From DATKWS01 sp035529435 (GTDB lineage Bacteria > Krumholzibacteriota > Krumholzibacteriia > Krumholzibacteriales > Krumholzibacteriaceae), in the NCBI GenBank assembly GCA_035529435.1, contig DATKWS010000048.1, positions 1-12,404 of the forward strand: DNA of 12,404 bases. Direction: 5' to 3'. Positions 6,243 through 12,404 of the stretch are shown one piece after another (positions within the stretch are counted from its first letter, which is position 1; each line of letters begins with the position of its first letter). The notes beneath the pieces are model-generated. The model was given only the letters and a program-made list of their open reading frames with translations. It was not told where the DNA came from and ran no database searches. A program made the translations under genes and the position numbers.

Positions 6243-7388
6243 ATGACGCGTAAGCAATCCCAGAGCATATTCATGATGCAGGGGAACCAGGCCTGTGCGG
6301 AGGGAGCGATACTGGCGGGGTGTCGATTCTTCGCGGGATATCCCATCACCCCATCATCGGAGATCGCCGAAACCCTGGCGGTCAAACTCCCGCGCATCGA
6401 CGGCAAATTCATCCAGATGGAGGACGAGATCGGCGCGATGGGCGCCGTTATCGGAGCGGCTCTCACCGGCATGAAGGCGATGACGGCGACGTCGGGTCCT
6501 GGATTCAGTCTCAAGCAGGAGAATATCGGATACGCGTGCATGGCCGAGGTTCCGTGCGTCATCGTCGATGTGCAGCGGGGAGGACCGAGTACGGGAACCC
6601 CGACACTGCCGGCGCAGATGGATGTCCAGCAGGCGCGATGGGGAACGCACGGAGACCACAGTATTATCGTTCTGACCGCCTCCTCGGCACAGGAAACATT
6701 CCAAAACACAATTCTCGCGTTCAACTTCGCCGAGAGGTACATGACACCGGTCATACTTCTGCTCGATGAGATCGTCGCGCACACGACGGAGAGGGTCGTG
6801 CTACCCGACCCCGAAACCCTCGAGATCGTAAACAGGAAGCAGCCTGCGGTACCGCCGGAAGAATACCTGCCGTACCGGAGAACAGACGATTGCATACCGA
6901 TTCTCGCTCCTTTCGGCACCGGGTACCGGTACAATGTAACCGGTCTCTGTCACAACGAAACCGGATTTCCCACTAACACCTCGCAGGAAATAGAATCACA
7001 GATTATCCGACTGACGGAAAAGATCGAGCGGCACCGCGGGGATATCGAGAGGAATCGGGAGATTCTGCTCGAGGATGCGGATGTGGCGATCTTCGCATAC
7101 GGTGCAGTTGCCCGCTCGGCCCGCAGCGCCGTGAGAATCTGCCGCGGGGAGGGAATCAAGGTCGGGCTCATCGAGCCGGTCGTGCTCTGGCCGTTCCCGG
7201 AGGAGCGAATTTGCGAGATCACCGGATCGATCAAGGCGTTTGTCGTGCCGGAGATGAATCTCGGCCAGATGGCGCGCGAGGTCAGGCTCGCCTCACGGTG
7301 TGCCGTCGACGTTCACGAACTTCACCGGGTGGACGGAGAACCGATCACGCCCACACAGATCGCCGATATGGTCAGGGAAGTGGTTTGA
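6243..7388 (+). CDS. korA: 2-oxoglutarate:ferredoxin oxidoreductase alpha subunit
   Basis: This 381-residue protein is the alpha subunit of the enzyme interconverting 2-oxoglutarate + CoA and succinyl-CoA + CO2 with ferredoxin as electron carrier. The pyrimidine-binding POR domain begins with GNQACAEGA and AGYPITPSSE (about 14-40). MEDEIGAM (59-66) contains Glu62, the expected glutamate contacting thiamine pyrophosphate. GPGFSLKQE (85-93) and GGPSTGTP (113-120) are also typical of KorA. The C-terminal domain II has the KorA-like EPVVLWPFP (311-319). I chose the ATG at 6243 because AAGGAG lies 9 nt upstream (6228-6233). A GTG at 6174 would add 23 charged residues, unlike the family. It is a two-domain KorA with the gamma domain encoded separately (korC). 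The stop overlaps the korB start by 1 nt. PITPSSE and the partners favour 2-oxoglutarate over pyruvate, but relatives acting on other 2-oxoacids exist. Confidence 0.92.
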   Translation: MTRKQSQSIFMMQGNQACAEGAILAGCRFFAGYPITPSSEIAETLAVKLPRIDGKFIQMEDEIGAMGAVIGAALTGMKAMTATSGPGFSLKQENIGYACMAEVPCVIVDVQRGGPSTGTPTLPAQMDVQQARWGTHGDHSIIVLTASSAQETFQNTILAFNFAERYMTPVILLLDEIVAHTTERVVLPDPETLEIVNRKQPAVPPEEYLPYRRTDDCIPILAPFGTGYRYNVTGLCHNETGFPTNTSQEIESQIIRLTEKIERHRGDIERNREILLEDADVAIFAYGAVARSARSAVRICRGEGIKVGLIEPVVLWPFPEERICEITGSIKAFVVPEMNLGQMAREVRLASRCAVDVHELHRVDGEPITPTQIADMVREVV

Positions 7389-8203
7389 TGTTCGACTACC
7401 TCAAGTACATCCGTGAATGGAATTTTCCACACATCTGGTGCTCGGGCTGCGGGGACGGCATCGTCCTGAAGGCGCTCATCAGATCGATCGACAAGCTCGG
7501 CATCGACCGTGACGATGCGGTGATGGTCTCGGGGATCGGCTGTTCCAGCAGAACACCGGGCTATATCGATATCAACACGCTCCATACGACGCATGGACGG
7601 GCCCTCGCATTCGCGACCGGCGTCAAGCTGGCGAATCCGAAGCTGCATGTGATCGTTGTCATGGGGGACGGGGACGCCACGGCGATCGGTGGAAATCACT
7701 ACATCCACGCGGCGAGGAGAAACATCGACCTCACCGTCCTCCTCTACAACAACTACATCTATGGCATGACCGGCGGGCAGGTCTCGCCGACGACGCCACG
7801 CGGCATGCGTGCATCGACCGCTCCCTTCGGCAACCAGGAGCCGCCGTTCAACATCGCCGAGCTCGCAAAGGCGGCAGGCGCCTCGTTTGTCGCACGCGGG
7901 GACGTGTACTACGTCCAGAAGCTCGAAAAAATCATCACGAGGGCCCTCGAAAAGAAGGGATTCTCACTGGTGGAAATTCTCTCTCCATGTCCGACGGCAT
8001 ACGGGCGGCGGAACCGGATGGGGCATCCCGTCAAGATGATGGAATGGATCAGGGACAATACCGTTCCGGTGGCGAAGTACGCGAAGATGACCCCCGAAGA
8101 GCGGGAGGGCAAGGTCTGCACCGGTGTCATAGTCGACCTGGATCTACCCGAATACACCGAGGAGTACGAACGCCTCATCGAAAAAGTCAAGGCGGAGAAG
8201 TAA
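7388..8203 (+). CDS. korB: 2-oxoglutarate:ferredoxin oxidoreductase beta subunit
   Basis: This 271-residue protein is the thiamine pyrophosphate and [4Fe-4S] subunit of the complex. The diphosphate/Mg site is GDGDATAIGGNH (93-104) followed by LLYNNYIYGMTGGQ (118-131), the GDG...NN motif. The cluster ligands expected of this family are Cys18 and Cys21 (WCSGCGDG), Cys52 (GIGCSS) and Cys201 (SPCPT). PTTPRG at 135-140 is also usual for KorB. The start overlaps the korA stop (TGATG), and a GGGAAG sits upstream within korA, so translational coupling is likely. Length is typical of the family. The end overlaps the korC start by 1 nt. All motifs are intact. Confidence 0.94.
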   Translation: MFDYLKYIREWNFPHIWCSGCGDGIVLKALIRSIDKLGIDRDDAVMVSGIGCSSRTPGYIDINTLHTTHGRALAFATGVKLANPKLHVIVVMGDGDATAIGGNHYIHAARRNIDLTVLLYNNYIYGMTGGQVSPTTPRGMRASTAPFGNQEPPFNIAELAKAAGASFVARGDVYYVQKLEKIITRALEKKGFSLVEILSPCPTAYGRRNRMGHPVKMMEWIRDNTVPVAKYAKMTPEEREGKVCTGVIVDLDLPEYTEEYERLIEKVKAEK

Positions 8204-8751
8204 TGGACAGGTACGAATTACGTTTGAGCGGTTCCGGCGGCCAGGGCCTGATTCTCGCGGGAAAGATCCTTGCCGAGGCGGTCGTCATCTACGACCAGCG
8301 CAATGCGGTCCAGACGCAGAGTTACGGGCCCGAGGCGCGCGGCGGTGCAAGCAAGGCTGAGGTCGTGATCAGTGACGGTGAGATCGACTATCCCAAGGCG
8401 ACGAATCTCGATCTCCTGCTGTCGCTGACCCAGGAATCATGCAGGAAGTACTCCTGCGATCTCAAGAAGGGCGGTATCCTGATCATCGATTCGAAGGCGG
8501 TCACGGAAATTCCCGAGGGCGAGTACAAGCTGTACCGTGCACCTATCTCGGATATCGCGGTCGAGAGTGTCGGCAAGGCGGTCGTCACCAATATCGTCGC
8601 GCTCGGCATCCTGACGAAGATTGCGGGAGTCGTCTCCGAGGAAGCGGTGCGGAAAGCGATACTGGCAAAGGTTCCGAGAGGGACCGAGGAACTGAACATG
8701 AAGGCCTTTGACGCGGGGCTGAAGACCGGGGAAGAACTGCTCGCCTCTTGA
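8203..8751 (+). CDS. korC: 2-oxoglutarate:ferredoxin oxidoreductase gamma subunit
   Basis: This 182-residue gamma-domain protein (POR gamma / KorC family) completes the oxidoreductase. The N-terminus LSGSGGQGLILAG (8-20) is the conserved glycine-rich loop of the family, which in characterised relatives helps bind CoA. QTQSYGPEARGGASKAEV (37-54) is the second family signature. The C-terminal part (about 110-182) carries the usual VVTNIVALG and VPRGTEELN segments. The ATG at 8203 shares its A with the korB stop TAA (TAATG), with GGAGAAG just upstream. The reading frame is open further upstream, but that sequence lies inside korB. A 109-nt gap follows, so this appears to end the tightly coupled kor block. 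Confidence 0.93.
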   Translation: MDRYELRLSGSGGQGLILAGKILAEAVVIYDQRNAVQTQSYGPEARGGASKAEVVISDGEIDYPKATNLDLLLSLTQESCRKYSCDLKKGGILIIDSKAVTEIPEGEYKLYRAPISDIAVESVGKAVVTNIVALGILTKIAGVVSEEAVRKAILAKVPRGTEELNMKAFDAGLKTGEELLAS

Positions 8752-8762
8752 ACGCCGACCGG

Positions 8763-8792
8763 TTGAAACGTGGTAATCCAGTAAAGTAAAGT
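8763..8792 (+). promoter_or_regulatory. Weak candidate promoter for malic enzyme
   Basis: TTGAAA (8763-8768) and TAAAGT (8787-8792) are spaced by 18 nt in the 109-nt korC-malic enzyme gap. The -35 is good and the -10 is poor. A transcript from here would have a leader of about 60 nt ending in a very strong ribosome-binding site (GAGGAGGT, 8847-8854). Read-through from the kor operon is also possible because no terminator is visible. Confidence 0.3.
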
Positions 8793-8860
8793 ATGCATTT
8801 CGATCTGGAATGTCGTACTATCGATGCGATGTACAATCCGAACTCTGAGGAGGTATACAG

Positions 8861-10204
8861 ATGAGCGAGAAGGTCACCAAGGAGGAACTCATCGCCAAGG
8901 CGCAAAAGCCCGGTGAGGACGCGATGAAGCTACACCCCTTTTACAAGGGCAAGGTCGAGATCATGCCGAAATGTTGCATACGCAACTTTGACGATTTTGC
9001 CATTTGGTACACACCCGGCGTGGCGAAGCCGTGCCTCGATATCCGGGACAATCCGGAACGGGTCTTCGATTATACCAACAAGTGGAACTTCGTGGCGGTC
9101 GTTTCGGACGGCACGCGCGTTCTCGGGCTCGGCGATATCGGGCCGGAGGCCGGGTTGCCCGTGATGGAGGGCAAGGCGCTCCTGTTCAAGTATCTCGGCG
9201 GTGTGGACGCATTCCCGATCTGCCTCGATACCAAGGATCCCGATGCAATTATCGAAACGGTGAAACTGCTCCAACCGACATTCGGCGGCGTGAACCTCGA
9301 GGACATCTCGCAACCGAAATGCTTCCGCATACTCGACACGCTGCGCAAGGAGTGCCGCATCCCGGTATGGCACGACGACCAGCAGGGGACCGCGGCGGTG
9401 ACCGTTGCGGGTCTCATCAATGGGCTCAAGATCGTGGGCAAGGACATAGCGAAGGTGAAGGTCGCGATGGTCGGGGCCGGCGCGGCCAACATCTGCATCG
9501 CCCGCATGATCATGAAGGCGGGGGTGACACCGGAGAATATCATCATGTGCGACAGCAAGGGCATTCTCCACAAGGGTCGCGAGGAGCTCAAGGAAAAGTA
9601 CAAGGAGAAATGGGACATAGCCGTGACGACGAACGGCGAGGGAAGAACGGGTGATGTTCCCACGGCGATGGAGGGAGCGGATGTACTGATCGCGCTCTCG
9701 AAGCAGGGTCCCGATACAATCAAGAAGGAATGGATCGAGCGTATGAGCACGGACGCGGTGGTTTTCGTCTGCGCCAATCCTATCCCCGAGATCTGGCCGT
9801 GGGAAGCCAAGGAAGCGGGTGCCCGCATCGTGGCGACGGGCCGGAGTGACTTCCCCAACCAGGTCAATAATTCCCTTGGATTTCCCGGTATCTTCAGGGG
9901 AACGCTCGATGTCATGGCGAAGACGATCACCGACGAGATGTGTATTGCGGCCGCCGAGGAACTCGCCAGGTGCGCCGAGGACCAGGGTCTCAGGGAAGAT
10001 TACCTTATCCCGACGATGGACGAGTGGGAAGTGTACCCACGCGAGGCGGCCTCGGTCGGACGCATGGCGATCGAGCAGGGGATCGCGCGCATCGACAAGA
10101 GCTGGGACGAACTGTTCTCGATCGCTGAAACGACCATCAAGAAATCGCGGGAAACATTCCACATTCTGCAGGACAATGGATTCATCAAGCTCCCGAAGGA
10201 TTAG
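8861..10204 (+). CDS. Malic enzyme, NAD(P)-dependent (malate dehydrogenase, decarboxylating)
   Basis: This 447-residue cytoplasmic enzyme converts malate to pyruvate + CO2 with reduction of NAD(P)+, or the reverse. The N-terminal malic domain has IWYTPGVAKPC with catalytic Tyr50, the SDGTRVLGLGDIGPEAGLPVMEGK signature with Lys105, the metal pair Glu147-Asp148 (NLEDIS), and HDDQQGTA with Asp172. The NAD-binding domain follows with GAGAAN (205-210), then CANPIPEI and ATGRSDFPNQVNN. It belongs to the short bacterial type but has a C-terminal tail of perhaps 50 residues beyond the core, with no phosphotransacetylase domain of the long MaeB type. The cofactor preference is not clear. The start has a near-perfect Shine-Dalgarno (GAGGAGGT) 7 nt upstream. 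It sits 39 nt before the dehydrogenase gene, probably in one transcript, so pyruvate/malate balance is likely regulated together with 2-oxoglutarate metabolism. Confidence 0.93.
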   Translation: MSEKVTKEELIAKAQKPGEDAMKLHPFYKGKVEIMPKCCIRNFDDFAIWYTPGVAKPCLDIRDNPERVFDYTNKWNFVAVVSDGTRVLGLGDIGPEAGLPVMEGKALLFKYLGGVDAFPICLDTKDPDAIIETVKLLQPTFGGVNLEDISQPKCFRILDTLRKECRIPVWHDDQQGTAAVTVAGLINGLKIVGKDIAKVKVAMVGAGAANICIARMIMKAGVTPENIIMCDSKGILHKGREELKEKYKEKWDIAVTTNGEGRTGDVPTAMEGADVLIALSKQGPDTIKKEWIERMSTDAVVFVCANPIPEIWPWEAKEAGARIVATGRSDFPNQVNNSLGFPGIFRGTLDVMAKTITDEMCIAAAEELARCAEDQGLREDYLIPTMDEWEVYPREAASVGRMAIEQGIARIDKSWDELFSIAETTIKKSRETFHILQDNGFIKLPKD

Positions 10205-10243
10205 TGAATATGGTTCACGCGTACGAGTTCATAGGAGGCATCA

Positions 10244-11356
10244 ATGTACCGAATTGCGTGGTTACCCGGTGACGGTGTCGGGAACGAGGTCATGGAAGCG
10301 GCGAAGATCGTTCTCGATACACTGAAGCTCGACGCCGAGTACGTGCACGGAGACATCGGTTGGGAATTCTGGAAAAAGGAGGGGAATCCGCTCCCCGAGA
10401 GGACAATCAAGCTGCTCAATGAAACGGACTGTGCGCTGTTCGGCGCCATCACCTCGAAACCGAAGGAAGAGGCGGCGGCCGAGCTCGATCCCTCGTTGCG
10501 GGACAAGGGGTATGTCTACTCGAGCCCCATCGTCGGTCTGCGGCAGCTCTTCGATCTCCATACCAACATGCGGCCGTGCAAGGCATTCCCGGGAAATCCT
10601 TTGAACTACCGCGATACGATCGACCTCGTGGTGTTCCGGGAAAATACCGAGGGACTCTACTCGGGCGTCGAATTCTTTCCGACGCCGCGGGAGCTCATGG
10701 AGCAACTTGATGCCAGCCACAAGAAATTCAAGCGCTTCGCCAAGCTCGGTGGGGACGAAGTGGCGATAAGCCTCAGGATCTTCACGCGCAACGGTTGCCG
10801 GCGCATCCTGAGGAGTGCATTCGAGTATGCAAAGAAGACGGGACGCCCGTCCGTGACGGTCGTCGAGAAACCGAACGTCATCCGCGAGACGAGCGGTTTG
10901 ATGGTGCGCGAGGCGCGCGCGATGGCCAAGGAATACCCCGGCGTGGAGCTCTGGGAGACAAACGTCGATGCGATGTGCATGTGGCTCGTCAAGAATCCCG
11001 AGGATTACAGCATCCTCGTCTCGTCGAACATGTTCGGCGATATCATCAGCGACCTGGCAGCGCAGCTCGTGGGCGGTCTCGGGTTCGCATCGGCGGCGAA
11101 TATCGGTGACGGCTACGCCGTTTTCGAGCCGACGCACGGATCGGCGCCGAAGTACGCAGGGCAGTACAAGGTGAATCCCATGGCGACGCTGCTCGCGGCC
11201 CGCCTGATGCTGGAGTGGCTCGGAGAGAGTGAAATGGCGGCGCGGATCGAGGCCGCGGTCGCCGCGGTGATACGGGAAGGATCGGTACGCACGTACGACA
11301 TGGGCGGTACCAATACGACGCTCGAGGTCGCCGAGGAAGTGGCGCGGAAGCTGTAG
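10244..11356 (+). CDS. icd: Isocitrate/isopropylmalate dehydrogenase family protein, probably isocitrate dehydrogenase
   Basis: This 370-residue beta-decarboxylating dehydrogenase most likely makes 2-oxoglutarate from isocitrate. The start PGDGVGNE (8-15) is typical. Substrate-binding residues present are Arg100, Arg110 and Arg132, Tyr139 (ENTEGLYSG), Lys209 (VVEKPN), and the metal ligands Asp242, Asp266 and Asp270 (NMFGDIISD). By alignment with E. coli Icd, Ser94 matches Ser113 but Ile96 replaces Asn115. In the cofactor pocket, APKYAGQYKV (301-310) matches the NADP-type Lys344, Tyr345 and Val351, and Tyr391 is also kept, but Arg395 is a glycine. The ATG at 10244 has AGGAGG 5 nt upstream. The neighbours (aconitase family after it, 2-oxoglutarate oxidoreductase before it) favour isocitrate. 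Isopropylmalate, homoisocitrate or another malate analogue cannot be excluded. Confidence 0.85.
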   Translation: MYRIAWLPGDGVGNEVMEAAKIVLDTLKLDAEYVHGDIGWEFWKKEGNPLPERTIKLLNETDCALFGAITSKPKEEAAAELDPSLRDKGYVYSSPIVGLRQLFDLHTNMRPCKAFPGNPLNYRDTIDLVVFRENTEGLYSGVEFFPTPRELMEQLDASHKKFKRFAKLGGDEVAISLRIFTRNGCRRILRSAFEYAKKTGRPSVTVVEKPNVIRETSGLMVREARAMAKEYPGVELWETNVDAMCMWLVKNPEDYSILVSSNMFGDIISDLAAQLVGGLGFASAANIGDGYAVFEPTHGSAPKYAGQYKVNPMATLLAARLMLEWLGESEMAARIEAAVAAVIREGSVRTYDMGGTNTTLEVAEEVARKL

Positions 11357-11453
11357 CACGCTTGTTTCATATCGCTCGCGTGGAACCGGTTTCAATGGGA
11401 TCGCGCGGTTCGGCCGAAAAGCAACTGACTCACCGGTGCGCTGAAGGGGGGCG

Positions 11454-12404
11454 ATGGCGATCGGAAAGACCATTATCGAGAAGATCCTGTCGGCTCATTC
11501 CGGCAGGGATGTCACGGCGGGGGACGTAGTATGGATCGGTATCGACGTCCGCTCCGCGAGGGATTTCGGTGGTGCCAGCGTCGTGAAGAACCTGCGGCGG
11601 TACTACGAACCGCCGTACATCGATGACCCGGTGCGAACGTACTTCACCTTCGATTGCAATGTTCCGGCGCGCGATACGGGGTACGCGGAAAACCAGCAGA
11701 CGTGCCGCGTCTTCGCACGCGAGACGGGCATACGCGTCTTCGACGTGCGTGCCGGTATCGGTTCCCACATAATGATCGAGCGGGGTATCGCGCTGCCGGG
11801 AGGAATCGTTGTCGGGACCGACAGCCATCTCAACATCATGGGTGCGATCGGCTGTTTCGGTCAGGGCATGGGCGATCGCGACATCGCCTATGTCTTCGCA
11901 TCGGGGCGGAACTGGTTCGAGGTGCCGGCCACGATGCGGGTCGTGCTCGAGGGAGAATTCACCTATCCCGTGACGGCGAAGGATGTAACACTCGCCGTTA
12001 TACGGCATCTCGGCTCCGCCGGCGCGCTGGGCAAGGCGATCGAATTCACCGGAGCGGGGGCGGAGGCGCTCAGCCTTTCAGGCAAGATCACCGTCGCGAG
12101 CATGGCGACCGAGATGGGAGCGATCGCCGCTTTTCTACCCGTCGACGAGACGACGCTTCGATTCATCCATGAGCGGTCCGGAGACGATTCGATCAAACCG
12201 GTCACTGCCGACCCGGATGCCCGATACACCGATTCGCTCACGATCGACCTCGGCGCGGTCGAACCGATGGCGGCCTGCCCGCCGAGCCCCTCGAACGTGA
12301 AACCGATCGCGGGGATCGCCGGAACGAGGATCGACACGGCGTTTCTCGGATCGTGTACGAACGGCAGGTTTGAGGACATGGTGCACGCCGCATCGATACT
12401 CAGG
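11454..12404 (+). CDS. Aconitase/IPM dehydratase-family hydro-lyase large subunit (LeuC/HacA-like), N-terminal 317 residues
   Basis: The frame is open to the window end, so the C-terminus is missing. The sequence follows the LeuC/homoaconitase large-subunit pattern: TIIEKILSAHSGRDVTAGD (6-24), GIRVFDV (92-98), VVGTDSHLN (119-127), GCFGQGMGDRDIA (133-145), WFEVPATM (154-161), and FLGSCTNGRFEDM (298-309) with Cys301, the first expected [4Fe-4S] ligand. The other two cluster cysteines would lie beyond the edge. Two family histidines are replaced: DH is Asp67-Cys68, and GxCHQ is G-S-H (Ser104). The start is fixed by an in-frame TGA at 11442, with AAGGGGGG just upstream. It lies 97 nt after the dehydrogenase gene with no terminator. 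Context suggests aconitase (citrate to isocitrate). If it is LeuC-sized, a small swivel subunit should follow outside the window. Confidence 0.82.
   Translation, partial: MAIGKTIIEKILSAHSGRDVTAGDVVWIGIDVRSARDFGGASVVKNLRRYYEPPYIDDPVRTYFTFDCNVPARDTGYAENQQTCRVFARETGIRVFDVRAGIGSHIMIERGIALPGGIVVGTDSHLNIMGAIGCFGQGMGDRDIAYVFASGRNWFEVPATMRVVLEGEFTYPVTAKDVTLAVIRHLGSAGALGKAIEFTGAGAEALSLSGKITVASMATEMGAIAAFLPVDETTLRFIHERSGDDSIKPVTADPDARYTDSLTIDLGAVEPMAACPPSPSNVKPIAGIAGTRIDTAFLGSCTNGRFEDMVHAASILR

Noticed and set aside
5885..6934. 349-codon minus-strand frame across korD and korA
   Set aside because: It covers the promoter region and two genes with intact motifs on the other strand; no domain is recognisable.
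8930..10162. 410-codon open frame antisense to malic enzyme
   Set aside because: It lies entirely opposite a gene with all malic enzyme motifs intact. The translation is rich in Arg, His and Asp with no recognisable domain, as expected for a shadow frame in GC-rich DNA.
11357..11453. Terminator between the dehydrogenase and aconitase-family genes
   Set aside because: Only a weak CACGC/GCGTG pair with a 16-nt loop and the short palindrome AACCGGTT are present, with no T-run.
10262..11473. 403-codon open frame antisense to the dehydrogenase
   Set aside because: The sense strand encodes a complete isocitrate/isopropylmalate-family enzyme with a strong ribosome-binding site. The antisense product has shadow-like composition and no motif.

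Overview
The window comes from a GC-rich bacterial chromosome. The genes are closely packed and mostly start at clear Shine-Dalgarno sites. Exported glycosidases, a periplasmic-type S9 peptidase and ferredoxin-dependent 2-oxoacid metabolism sit side by side. This suggests an anaerobic or facultative heterotroph, possibly from an uncultivated lineage near the FCB group. That placement is a guess; no marker gene here settles it.

Left part, minus strand (1-2750): two exported carbohydrate-active enzymes, very likely one transcript. A GH31 alpha-glycosidase is followed 11 nt later by the first 44 residues of a GH53-type endo-beta-1,4-galactanase that runs off the window. Middle, plus strand: a tRNA-Thr(CGU) with its own promoter, a small SAM-dependent methyltransferase 27 nt behind it, and an exported S9-family (prolyl-oligopeptidase-like) peptidase. 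A 359-nt gap follows. Its second half is strikingly AT-rich and carries inverted repeats and two tandem extended -10 promoter elements.

Right part, plus strand (5930-12404): a central-carbon cluster. First come the four subunits of a 2-oxoglutarate:ferredoxin oxidoreductase in the order korD-korA-korB-korC, with a possible attenuator between korD and korA and 1-nt stop/start overlaps for the last two junctions. Then come a malic enzyme, an isocitrate/isopropylmalate-family dehydrogenase and the first 317 residues of a LeuC/HacA-type aconitase-family hydro-lyase cut by the window end. Together they fit an isocitrate -> 2-oxoglutarate <-> succinyl-CoA segment linked to ferredoxin, with malic enzyme connecting malate and pyruvate. 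The direction of flux cannot be read from the sequence.

I see no mobile element, CRISPR array, phage gene or obviously new multi-gene system. The items most worth a second look are the aconitase-family protein, which lacks two of the three family active-site histidines; the dehydrogenase, whose specificity residues are mixed; and the regulatory-looking island before korD with the hairpin/T-run between korD and korA.
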